From Diplosphaera chodatii (taxonomy: Eukaryota; Chlorophyta; Trebouxiophyceae; Prasiolales; Stichococcaceae): a stretch of 64,000 nt of DNA. Shown here piece by piece: positions 36,768 to 47,707 of this stretch (its first letter is position 1; each line of letters begins with the position of its first letter). The DNA lies in assembly GCA_032358165.1 (NCBI GenBank), contig JAALGY010000032.1, positions 2,914,001 to 2,978,000 of the forward strand. The letters are read 5' to 3'. The translations under genes and the position numbers were made by a program. The notes under the pieces are model-generated. The model did not search any database, was not told the origin of the DNA, and worked only from the letters and a program-made list of their open reading frames with translations.

Positions 36768-37294
36768 TGAAGCCGCAACGTGTGATCTACACCTGTATCA
36801 TCTCCACACCTATGTCAAGTGCGTGGTACACGCAAACATGCTGTTGTGTCGTGCAGATCATGACGAGTGCATTCGAAGCACCGAACACGAACATGCGATC
36901 TCGAGGAGTTTGGAGCAAAGATTGCTGCAAGATGTAATCGCGACTTGACCCTGCGACAAGGTGTCCAAATTGGCTAGATCGGCGAACATGGCCAGATTCC
37001 CAAGGTTGCAGACCCCGTCAGGATTTGTGTGCATACACTCTGTGCCATGGAACTTGGTGTCGCTCTGTAATGTTTGCAAGTTTGGAAGCACTGCAGAATA
37101 GTCTTTCTTGTTGTTGAATGTGTATTGGCTTTCGATGACGAGACCATTGCCAAACATCACTTTGAACACGCTGCAGTGAAGCATTCTAGTAGAGCATTTC
37201 CCTGGTATACATTCAGCAATTTGCGTATATTGCTGCAGACCATAGCAAATCTCTACTAATGATGCACTTGAGATGACATAGGGCCTTCCGATCA
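36768..37294. other. Divergent interval COG6/carrier, AT-richer than surroundings
   Basis: About 530 bp with clearly lower GC than its neighbours. On the minus strand one frame stays open from 37397 to 36858 (179 codons), overlapping carrier exon 1; I doubt it is a gene. Promoters of COG6 and the carrier should lie here. Confidence 0.5.
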
Positions 37295-39137
37295 ATGTCC
37301 ACAAAGCGGCACGCCTCTCATGCTGTGCCGACTCCCTTCTTGGCAACGGTTGCAGGCGCTGCCGGTACGCTGTTGGCCGTGTTCGCTGCATGAGCACTAG
37401 CAGCGCAATAAGACTGGGTTGTAGTATGTCCTGATTTTGATTTTATGCAGGCGGTGGCGCAAACATTTTCACAGGTGCTATGAGCATGTTAGCACAAACC
37501 CACGCTCAAGACACCGATGAAACTGGTTAAATACCCTCGAGAGGGCGCTGTTGCAGGGTATCCCTTTGATTCTGTAAAAGTGCGACTGCAAGCCAGCCAG
37601 AGAGGTACGTACAGTGGACCAGCGGATTGCCTTCGCCACATCCTGAGGTCGGAGGGCATCCGTGGCCTGTATCGCGGGCTCTCTGTGCCACTTGTTGGCG
37701 GCATTGTCGAGACAGGTATGGCCCCTCAGGCGATGGTTGGGTGTGTGTGCACTGTCAGGAAGGTCAGTCTGCGTGCGCAGCACATGTCATGTCGAGGAAC
37801 TACTTGAGGCTGCGCTGTCCGCAGGCATCAACTATGCGGCATATACAACTTCCCTCAAGTGGCTTGAGGTAGGCCTGATTGGTGACGTTCTTACACGATC
37901 TGCGTGTTTGATATGTCAAACGCCTCAAGATTCACCCTCAAGATTCACCCCAAGATTCACCTGGTGTTTCAGGGCCCTGGGGCAGTGCCACAGAGCAGCA
38001 GCCTTGTATCAGTCGCAGCAGCAGCAGGGTATGCGGGCTTCGTCCTCAGCTTCGTACTGTCACCAGCAGAGCTTGTCAAGGCAAGCAAGATATGTCATTG
38101 CAACACCAAAACTCAACGTGAGGGAGAGCAACTTGTATGGGTCACCAAAGCACTCACCCAGGGACTCATACCCAGCGTCGTGCATCCAGTGCCGCATGCA
38201 AATGGGCCTTCATCCTACGCTTGGTGGGTTTTCCGGGCCGATGGAATGCATACGACACCTGATCAGAACGGAGGGCGCCGGGGAATCTTTAGGGGCCTCA
38301 GCGGCACGCTCACAAGAGAGACCATTGGGAACAGCGCATTCTTTGTAATCTATGAGGCAAGACAGCACATGCTTCTTGCCCAGCCGAAATTTGCTTGCCT
38401 CACATATGACAAAGAAGCCATGGTCAACCTGATCTACTGAAGACACCTGGGCTGCAGCTGGACAAGGCATGTCGGCGCGCTCTGCAGGCACTGCGACGGC
38501 AGCTCCCAGGAAGGTCGCCGCTGCCGTCAGAGCAGCCAGACGCCCTGAGCCTTGCAGCTATCCTGCAGGACTCTGCAGGAACCATCACCTGCGGCGGTCT
38601 CGCGGGCATGGCCATGTGGGCACTGGTGAGGGCGTGTGTGCACCAAAGCGCAGGCGTCAGGGCAGTACTTGCAGGGCCAGTTGGCGTGGTACACCAGCTG
38701 CAGTCATTTGTGAGCTATCCGACTTGACAGGTTGTGAGCAATGGCAGGTGCTGCCAATAGATGTCGCAAAGTCGCGGCTGCAAGTTGCGCGGCCGGGGTC
38801 ACCGTGCGATGTGAGCCTGCTGCAGAACTTGCGGCTGCTCCACAAAGAACGTGCGTGGCCTTTTGCGTACTTCCCTGGCACAACATGCTTCACGTCACCA
38901 ACGTCTCGTGGTGCTACTGACCTGCACCATGCGCTGCTTTAGGCGGCTTTCGAGGGCTCTATACTGGCCTGAGCCTTGTCCAGACCCGCGCATTCCCAGC
39001 GAACGCCGCACAATGGTACGCCAGCTGCACATGTCTTTCTGCAGGTGGTTCGGTATACTGACATGCTGCAGGAATAACACCTGCACACGTGCCATAGGCT
39101 CGTCTACGAATGGTGCCTTCGGTCAGCCGGGTACTGA
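37295..39137 (+). CDS. Mitochondrial carrier (SLC25) family protein with one-base frameshift
   Basis: Inner-membrane solute carrier; substrate not inferable. Nine exons: 37295-37378, 37544-37715, 37825-37868, 37973-38080, 38190-38356, 38443-38625, 38748-38850, 38943-39015, 39098-39137. Start MSTKRHASHAVPTPFLA leads into helix 1. The three repeats show the signatures YPFDSVKVRLQ, SPAELVKCRMQ and LPIDVAKSRLQ, each followed by the G-x-RGL(Y/F)-G type motif. Exon 5 is one base short: the frame reads IRTEGA up to about 38279, then the conserved GIFRGLSGTLTRE appears in the next frame. Adding one base restores phase with all later exons, for about 324 codons. This is either an assembly error in a GC run or a disabled allele. 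Introns after exons 4 and 5 start with GC (GCAAGC, GCAAGA). Confidence 0.85.
37924..37961 (+). repeat. Three tandem copies of a 13-bp unit in a carrier intron
   Basis: CTCAAGATTCACC occurs twice exactly (37924-37936, 37937-37949) and a third time as CCAAGATTCACC (37950-37961), just before the 3' splice site of intron 3. Confidence 0.9.
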
Positions 39138-40486
39138 AGGACACCATAGGAACTGATGGCTGCCAGGGCCTATGCATGGTGTCCAAGTTGCATGGCGCAC
39201 TGTTGAAGCACACTAAGCATGGGCCAGGTCAGCATCTACCAGCTCCTGCATTCGCTCTGTGTGTGTGATCACCAGCACCATGTCAGATGTGCGTTGAGTA
39301 TGTGATCAGGTCCATCTCAATGGCATGCAGGGTCTCTTGCTGTGCATGCAACAGCTAAGCAGACGAAGGGCAGCCGAAACAGCGGTGCTGATCAAGTTTG
39401 AGGCGGCACTATCAGGCTACTTCTCTCTGCATCATGAAAATATCATCATTAGGAACTTTGGTCTGACATCGTGCAGATGCAGCAGCGTCAGCCACTGAGA
39501 TTCCTGTGTCGTTTACAAATAGCTGACACAACACACCGAGTCTCTCCCTAGATGGTCAAGCGGCAAACGGAAACTCAGGTGCGGCTGCCTTTCAGAAGGG
39601 ATCCCAGTCAGCATACTGCTGCTGTGCTGCAGGCGAAGCACTATGAGTGGCGTGTTCGCGTGCTTTCTCCTTAGATATCTACTGCTCACTGGCAACAGTG
39701 GCAAACATACCTTTGCAGCAAGGGGCAGCGTTCGGATCAGCACTCGTCAGCGCGGACTGTTGAAGAAGATACACAACATCGTAGCAGCTCTCGGGCAAAA
39801 AGCGATCAAAAGGCACCTGTCAAGCAGATTACCCTGCTGTCGCCAGACGCAGCACGCATTGTCCAAGCGTACTGTCTCGCCGCTTCTGGGTCTATTCAGT
39901 TGGGCGCAGAGCGCAAAGCCGCGACCCACAAGTCGGGGTGAACTTGGCCTGAAACAGGCTGCGGAACCTGGGGCAGCGACTCATCCAAAGATCGGCGTTG
40001 CATGGCAGCCTCGGAGCAGCCACGCATTCTGACAGCAGCCCTCAACGATCAGGTGTGTTCCTCAGCCTTCTGCCTGTGTTTCCAACTTGCAGTGTCAGAC
40101 TTGTGGACACCCAGCCAGCGGCATCAGCTGCCGCTGTGCTGAGCTCATAGGTTTCATGTGGACGTGTTCTGCCTTAGTCCGATAAGCACCTCGTCGGGCT
40201 TTCCCAGCTCTGCCCACGATGCACCGGCGAACTTGCAAAACACTGTCAGCTACTGGTGTAGCTGCCCATATGGGTGGGACCAGGTGATGCGCCCAGGCAC
40301 CCCCGCATGGGGTCAGTTGCAATCACTGCTACGTTTGCGAGGCTATGCGGCACCCGGATGCGTTCACGGAACCATTCGAGACTTGTCAGTAAACCGGATG
40401 GCTCTGCAACCTCGACGTGCTGCTACCGGTCTGGAGTCGCATGAACAGATCCTGAAGACAACTCTTCGTGCTCTGCAATTTCGTAG
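39138..40486. other. Gene-poor interval upstream of the kinase
   Basis: About 1.35 kb between the carrier stop and the kinase coding region. A plus frame at 39643-40032 stays open for 130 codons but shows no motif or splice support. Leader exons of the kinase may lie here, since its first coding exon has no early ATG. Nothing else was recognised. Confidence 0.4.
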
Positions 40487-43400
40487 GCTGTGAACAGCGG
40501 GGGCCTCCAGCAGCAGCCTGCTGCCAGCTTCGAGCCGCCGTCGCCAACACAGCAGGGCACAGAGACCTTTGCATGGGGCCTAGCCCAAGCGGGCGCCGCG
40601 CCACCCAACAGCCCCTTCCTCTTCGCCGCCAGCCAGGCCGCCGCTCTGGATCAGCCAGCGCTGGCGCCCCCGCCAGCAATGCCTTTGCATGACGCTGTCG
40701 GTGGCATGGATCATGCCGGCTCGCCATCGACGGCAGACGCTTCATCAGTGCAGCCGCACCCCTCCGTCGGGTCGCTTTCAAATGCGTCTGTGCCCGGCGG
40801 TGGTGGAGGGCCGGCCTCTGGTGGTGGTGTCGGTGTAGGTGGCCTGTCCCAGCAGTTCCTGCCCACTAGTGGAGGGTTGGCACACCTGCACCAGCAGCAG
40901 GCAGCGGCGCAGTTTGCAGGGCAGCAGTTGCTGCAGCAGCAGGCGGCGGCGGCTGCACAGCAGCAGCTGGCCCAGTCTCAGGTACAGATGGTCATCGACC
41001 CAGCCACCGGGCTGCCGGTGCCAGTTGCCGTCCCGGCTGCGGCGCCACCCCCGGTGCTACCCCACTCGGGTGCCAGTGATATCGGCAACCAGCAGCGCCT
41101 GGCACCCACAGGCGGCAGCGACGTCGCGCAGCTGATGCAGCATCACCTGGCAAGCGCCAGCCAGCCACCCATCAGTGGGCAGCTCGCCGCTAGTGTGCAG
41201 CAACAGGTTGCCATGGCAGCCCAGCAGCAGCAGGCACCACAGCAGCTGAGCAACGAACAGCTGGCTGTAAACCTGCAGGCGCAAATTGCCGCAAACGAGC
41301 AGCTGAACGCCAGCCTGGCACAGCAGCAAGTCGCGCAGGCCCAGCAGATGGCCCTGAGCAGCAGCCCACCAACTCACGGGCCAGCTGTCAGCGCAATGCT
41401 GGGGGGTTTTGGCGCCGTGCCAAGCAGCTTCCCAATGCAGGCAGTGCCGGCGTCAGCTCCAATGGCACAGCTGATGGCTGCTCAGGCGGCTGTCAGCCAG
41501 CAGCAGGCATCTCAACAGCTGCAGGTGGCTCAACTGGCGCTGCAGCAGCAGCAGCAGCGGCAGCAGCAGCAGCAGCAGCATCAGCAGGCCGCGCAGGCGG
41601 CCATCAGTCAGCAGATCATGCAGCAGCAGCAGCAACAACAGCAGCAGCAGCAACACCAGCAGGCAGCTCAGGCTGCTATCACCCAGCATTTGCAGCAGCA
41701 GCACCTCACCGCCAGCCAGCTGGACCGTGTGAACCGGATCGCACAGGCCAGCGTTGCACAGGGCTCGCAGCCGGGGACTGCCGCGAGCTCCATAAAAACA
41801 AACTCGATACCCAGCCCGCCTGGCAGCCTCATTGCTGACGGCCCAATTAGTGGCGGCGGCGCCGGCAGCAGCATGCTGGGCGGCGCCAGTGTGCTTGGCG
41901 CTGCAGGGCTGGGCACCATGCCCGCCGCCCCAGGGCTGCCGCCTGTTGGCGGCTTGCCTGGCTACGGTGGGCTGGCCCCCACAGCTGCAGGGCTGCAGCA
42001 TGCGGGCGGCATGTCCGGCGGCCTCGGCTTCCCCGGCTTCACAGCGCTCAGCCAGCCGGTCCCGCTCATGGGTGGGGCAGCCAATCTCGGCATCGGCGTC
42101 GGCATGCAGCCGCCACCGCTGTCAGCCGGTCTGGCATCCAGCGCACTCGGGCTGCAGCAGCAGCAGGTGGACCTGGCGGCCCTCACTGCACACTTCGAGC
42201 GCTCCCTTGTCGCAGCAGCCGGCGGGGTGCCGACCCCAGCACTGCTGGCGCAGGCGCAAACAGCAGCACGGCAGCACCTCGCATCGCAGCAGCTGGCGTT
42301 GCAATTTGCCGCTGCGCAGGCGCCAATGCCAGGTGTGCATGTGCTGGAGGCTGCTGGCTGCTGAGAAGCCCGTGAAGGACACTGCCTTCCGCGCTGCGTT
42401 GCTCTGGCAACGAGGTTCATGATGTAACCTCCCGCCCGCTGCTGATGAAAAGGTTACATAGGTGCGCTGGGCGGGCTGGACCCCACGGCGGCCGCACTGG
42501 CGGCTGCGACAGGCGCCCTCGGCGGCGGCGGGCTCTCTGCACCTGCGCCGTCCTTGGCGAGCTCCATTGCAGGCAGCGACCTCGGCAGCATGGTCGGCGG
42601 GCCAGCAGTCGCGGCGCCCACAGTGCCCCCAGTCACACGGCCTCGGGTGGGCAAGGTAGTGGCCTGTCCCTGCTGTGCAGCGCCCTGCTGAATATTTTCG
42701 ACTGCTATTGGTGATCTCTGTCTGCAGCTAACCTTCAGGTGATGTGTGACAATGCCAAACCTGTCTCTGTGTTTACTAAACTTTTTCGAAATGGTCGCTG
42801 TGGTGGTGCTGTGCAGGTAAAAATGGTGATCAGCGCTGGTGGGTATTTCGTGAAGAAGAACGATACCCTGGACTACCAGGGCGGTGAGACGCGGCTGGTG
42901 TCCATCCCAGCAGCAGCCAAGTTCCAGGACCTTGTGGACTCGCTGGATCGCGTGGCGTCTGGGAGCATCACCTCTGCAAGCTCTATCGGGCTTGGCCAGG
43001 TCCGCTTGCTGGCATTTGTGGTGACAGGGCTGTTGTCATAGTTATGACTGCTGCAAAGTGCGGGGAGCAGCTTGCAATATGTAAGGATTGGCCTGCTTGC
43101 ACGGCCTGCTTGCGCCAGGCTGATGCCAGTGGCTGCTGCCAGCAGTTGCTAATGGAGCTGTCCTGACAGCGGCCTGCCAACTTCTGAATGTGTGCTCCTG
43201 TGTCATTGCAGGTGTCAGTCATGAAGTATCAGCTGCCAAGCGATCCCAGCGTGTATGTGGACGTGGTGGATGACGAGGACGTGTCGCTCATGCTGGATGA
43301 GTGGCGGGAAGCTTCAGCAACAGCCTCGGCTGGCACGAACCCTAGCCGCCTGCACATCTTCGTGCAATGGTGTGTCTGTGCGCGGCTGTCGTCGTGGAAG

Positions 43401-46400
43401 TTCCACCATGAAAGCTCAGTGCATCTGCATGGTGGATCAGACATGTCTCTGCCTGGTGCAGTCAACAGCCAGGTCACACCGTGGTCATCAGTGTGTCGCT
43501 GCTGCTGTAGGCGGGACACAGCCCCGCCCTCCACCGCCTGCCCATCCACTGGACAAGGGCTGGAAAGCCTGCACACCTCACGACACCACTCAGCCGAGTC
43601 ACATGAGCCGCGCTCCCGGCACCACTCAGGTGTGCCGCTGCTGCGTCAAGCGGCATGCTGTGATCCAACTGGACGCTGGCAGTCCCATCCGACCTGTTTG
43701 CACGTGGCGCATCAGCACAGCTTGACCTCGGAGTGTTACCCGCACTCATGCAGCTGGATCTGTCGGCGGCGCGTCCATCTCATCAGCAACAGCGGCGTCG
43801 CCGCGGCCGCAAGGTTTCGAGGCGCTCGCAGATCGCATGGAGGTCATCAGGCCCGAGGAGATCCAGCTGGTCAAGTTCCTGGGTGCCGGCGGCTATGGAG
43901 GTGGGTGCAAGTTTACAGCGCAATTTGGCAACTCGGTGCTCTTTATTGTGTGTTGCATGAGGGGACAGTCTTGAACCCAGTTACCGTCGGCTTCCATCTG
44001 ACGGCAGCTGCCCACACCCTGCAGAGGTGTACCTGGGCAAGTGGCACGGCTGCGACGCGGCCATCAAGTGCCTGAACCCCGGGCTGTTCTTTGGCGGTGG
44101 CGACATGCAGAACCACGCGGCCGTGGCTGATCTGGTCAAGGAGGCTGACATCCTCGGCAGGTGCGGTCGCTGCAGGGAGGCCCCTGGCGCCGATATGGCA
44201 TCCCAAGGCACCCCATCCACAGGCACAAACTCCAGCTACACCCCAATGTGGACCTCACTGTGGTGGTGACATCTCGTGCAGCCTGCGGCACCCCAATGTG
44301 GTGTTCGTCTATGGCGTCGTGGTGCCTGCGGTTGAGGACAAGGAGCCGGGCGAGAATGGCGACAGCGGCGACGCGCACCCGGTGGCTCCCGCCCCGCAGG
44401 GCGCCGGCATGGTGCGTGCTCCATGACACAAGGCGACTGCTCTTGGTAGTCAGCGTGTGCCAGCGTGTGCTGTGCCTCTGCTGCGCTGTGAGCAAGGGCC
44501 TGTGGCGTCTGCAAAGGGCACGGTGTGCAGCGGCAGGTTGAACCTGCTGCTGCTGAGGCGCGTGGCGCCGTGTGATTGCAGGTGCGGCCGCCGGCCATCG
44601 TGACTGAGTACATGAGCGGCGGGTCGCTGCGCAGCGCGCTGTCCCGGCGGCTGGAGGGGGTGCAGGGCGCCCTCACCCGCCTCCTCATCGCCCTGGACGC
44701 CGCCAAGGCGCGCCCCCGCTCCCCAGAGCACCCCGACCCCGCCTGGCGGCCTGCACGCCCTTGCTGCCCACCCAGTCGCCCTGACCTGGACAGTGCATAC
44801 AGCACATACAGCACACACAGCAAATCAGTCGCATTGCCATGACCCCTGCATCCTGTTCTGATGCGATGCCGCCTGCTTGCTTGCTGGTGGCGTGAATGGC
44901 TCCTGCGACACAGAGGTGTCCGAGCGCTGCAGGGCATGGAGTACCTGCACAACAAGGGCATCGTGCACTTTGACATGAAGAGTGCCAACCTGCTGCTGGG
45001 CCACCGCGACCGCCGCGTCATCTGCAAGGTGGTCACCCTGCTGGGGCGCCTGGATTCTGATCTCTCTTCCCACAAATCAACGGCAGTGTTGATATGCATT
45101 GCCAGCATCGAAGATCCGAACTCACAGGCAACCTGTCGTGGCTGCGCGGCAGGTGGCTGACTTTGGGCTGTCGAAACAGAAGCAGCAGACGTATGTCAGC
45201 GGGGTGTCGTCCTCGCGCGGCACTCTGCCCTGGATTGCGCCGGAGATTATCAAGCACCCAGAGGCTGTCACGGAGAAGGTGAAATCCAAATTTAGCTTCT
45301 CTGGCCTTGACCACGGTCACAAATGCGAAGAGGACGATGGACGAAGGATCCTGGTCTGGCTATTATGATGCAGCACATTCATTGGACTCGCTTTCTGCAT
45401 GTGTTGCAAATGCGCCGCTGGCTGCCGAGCAGGTTGACGTGTACTCGTACGGCATCGTGCTGTGGGAGCTGTGGACCGGGCGGGAGCCGTTTGAGGGGCT
45501 GAACTACCACGCGCTGCTGCACCAGATGACGTCTGCGGGCGAGGCGATGCGGCCGCCGCTGCCGGGCTCTGCCGACTGGGATGCTGCCCAGGTGTGATGT
45601 CAGCACGCATATGTTTGAAACAAAGTACTGCTTTTGATAGGCAGCAGGCATTCATAAGTGCAATGGACAGTTGTCAGCATGGTCGGACCAATCAGCATGT
45701 TGTGCTGCTGCACCAAGACTGTGACCTGGCTGGCCCCTTGGTGCAGGTGCTGGCAGCTGCGGAGCCGGCGCCCGGGTACCGCGAGCTGCTGGAGCGCTGC
45801 TGGAACGAGCGGCCCTCCAGGCGCCCGGCCTTTGACGAGATCGTGAAGGAGCTGCAGGTGGGTGGGCGAACTGTACACTGTTTTGAAGCTGCCTGCAACG
45901 AACTGCTTTCGCCAGACGGTCACGTCAGAAGCACGGGTCCCTTGCAAAGTGGCTGACGGTGCGGTGCTGGGCGGCTGCAGAGCATGGCGGCGGCGCTGCG
46001 GGGCAGGATGCCGCGGCAGAGGCGCCCCTCCAGCAGCGCCGCCAGCGGCAGCCAGGCGGGCAGCCAGGCCGCCGCCCCCGCCCCAGCCCCGCAGCCTGCT
46101 GCCCAGCAGGAATCACAGCAGCCGCCGGACGCAGCCGCAGCCGCTGCGCCCGCCAGCGCAGAGGAGCCGATGCCGGCCGCAGTCGCGGCCCAACCTGCGC
46201 TGGCGGCAGCAGCCGAGACGGCGGCGGCTGCTGAGCCTGCGGTGCCTGTGGCGGCGTCGCCACCTGCGGACCCGACAGCAGCTCCCGCAGCCGGCCGACA
46301 GGATGGCGTGGCGCAGGGCACCACTACCCCCAGCAACGCATCTGATTCGCCATCAGTCTACAGCGCCTTTGCGACAGAGGCGTCGCAGTCGCAGCCGGCA

Positions 46401-46406
46401 GAATGA
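40487..46406 (+). CDS. PB1-domain Raf-like MAP kinase kinase kinase with polyQ N-terminus
   Basis: Probable plant-type Raf-like protein kinase. Exon 1 (40487-42332) starts after a possible 3' splice site; the first in-frame ATG is 40679, but the upstream frame ([18 protein letters not shown]) looks coding, so the true start may be farther left. Next exons: 42462-42655, 42817-42999, 43212-43369, 43511-43629, 43754-43900, 44025-44160, 44282-44411, 44582-44707, 44933-45028, 45153-45278, 45433-45591, 45747-45857, 45981-46406, about 1254 codons from 40679. About 550 residues are Q/A/G-rich. A PB1 domain follows ([14 protein letters not shown] to VSLMLDEW). The kinase domain has [20 protein letters not shown] with the ATP-binding Lys, [19 protein letters not shown] and [12 protein letters not shown] in place of HRD is typical of plant Raf-like kinases. 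The intron after 44707 starts with GC. An Ala/Pro/Gln-rich tail follows. Confidence 0.9.
41543..41580 (+). repeat. Interrupted CAG tract in kinase exon 1
   Basis: Five CAG codons, one CGG, then six CAG codons before CAT. It encodes glutamine with one arginine in the N-terminal low-complexity region. Confidence 0.85.
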
Positions 46407-46983
46407 CACCAGGAATCCCTACCTCTAATAGTTCATGCTGATGTGAGCAGCAGCAGCAGCAGCAGTGCCCGGGTAGTGATTCGAAGTATCTAGCAGCATA
46501 TTGGCAGCGCTTTTGCCCCGCACTGCTACTTTGGTACTTGCTGACCCAGCAGGTCTTTTGGTAGGCGTGTATACTAGGGGTTCCACTGATGCTTGACGGC
46601 TGCGGAAGCAACTCGGTCAGCCATTTTGGCGCCGGCAGCCTATGTGTGGTGGACATTGACTAGACGATCATCTGCGCACGGCATGTAATGTTTGGGTGGC
46701 AGGTGGAAAGCTACGGTTTGTGGTGTGCATCGTTGCTTGATGTCCAGTGCCACGCTGCTGGGCACCAGAGAAGCACGGTAGACGATAGGTGTGACCGAAG
46801 CCCACAATGTCCTGTACTCCTGTTGTTCCACATGCCGAGGACCCTATAGTGTTTCCGCGTCACGAGCGTCTCATGGCAGGGGGAGGAGGGTTTAGTGCAA
46901 TGTCCAGGCCGGCGACTGCGCATGTTGAGGGCCCCTTTCCTGCCGTGCTGTGCAGCGCCCGCGGCTTGGCGCCCGCTGCAGTC
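46407..46983. other. Intergenic between the kinase and RPL14
   Basis: Kinase 3' region and RPL14 leader. A short AGC repeat lies at about 46446-46465, and TGTAA at 46684-46688 may be the kinase poly(A) signal. The frame upstream of the RPL14 ATG stays open for about 60 codons but does not resemble an extended eL14. Confidence 0.5.
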
Positions 46984-47397
46984 ATGCCGTTCAAGCGCAA
47001 CGCCGAGATCGGCCGGGTGGCAGTCGTGAACTACGGCGCCGAGACCGGCAAGCTGGTTGTCATCTCGGACATCGTCGACCAGAACCGGGCACTGGTGGAC
47101 CGGCCAGATGAGGTGCGGCGCGTGATCAACTTCAAGCGGCTGGCGCTGACAGACATCAAGCTGGACATCCCGCGTCTGGCGAAGAAGAAGGTCCTCTCTG
47201 AGGCGCTCAGCACAACAGACGCCTTCTCCAAGTTTGAGCAGTCAGCCTGGGGCCGGAAGCTGGCCAAGCGGCAGCAGAAGACGCAGCTTACAGACTTCGA
47301 GCGCTTCCTGGCGGTCAAGACGCGGGCCACCAAGGCCGAGAAGACGCGGACGACGTTTGCCAAGCTGAAGAAGGACGCTGGCCTTGATGAGGCCTGA
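46984..47397 (+). CDS. RPL14: Cytosolic 60S ribosomal protein L14 (eL14)
   Basis: Large-subunit ribosomal protein specific to eukaryotes and archaea. An uninterrupted frame of 137 codons starts at the ATG at 46984 with MPFKRNAEIGRVAVVNYG, matching plant L14 (MPFKRYVEIGRVALVNYG). KLVVISDIVDQNRALVD, VINFKRLALTDIKLDI, AWGRKLAKRQQKTQLTDFER and a basic C-terminal helix follow. Length is normal. As with RPS14, there is no intron in the coding region. TGTAA follows at 47542. Confidence 0.97.
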   Translation: MPFKRNAEIGRVAVVNYGAETGKLVVISDIVDQNRALVDRPDEVRRVINFKRLALTDIKLDIPRLAKKKVLSEALSTTDAFSKFEQSAWGRKLAKRQQKTQLTDFERFLAVKTRATKAEKTRTTFAKLKKDAGLDEA

Positions 47398-47541
47398 GTG
47401 GCACGGGGGAACGATGGACGGATTCTAGCAGGTGCCGCTAGGATCAGCAGGTGCCGCTGAGCAGAGTGCAGCAGGAGGCAGAGCGTTTTCACCTCCTTGG
47501 AAAGCGTGTCCTGGCCTGCTGTTGCGCAATGCATTGGCAGG

Positions 47542-47546
47542 TGTAA
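47542..47546 (+). terminator. TGTAA poly(A) signal candidate (RPL14)
   Basis: TGTAA about 145 bases after the RPL14 stop. Confidence 0.55.
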
Positions 47547-47707
47547 GCTTAGCACACACACAGTCTCGCACTGCAAGGATGGATGCCAATCAAGTGGGAA
47601 TCAATATGCACTGCCATCGTAGCTATCCACAGATGTCACGAAGGTACAGAAGTAAAGTACATCCTCAGCAGGCTTTGCCGCCTGAGAGCTCCATTCCATT
47701 GCAGCCA

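Noticed and set aside
36858..37397. Minus-strand open frame of 179 codons as a gene
   Set aside because: Overlaps carrier exon 1 on the other strand and shows no recognisable domain; kept only as a composition oddity.
39643..40032. Plus-strand open frame of 130 codons as an upstream kinase exon or gene
   Set aside because: No motif and no convincing donor or acceptor linking it to the kinase frame.
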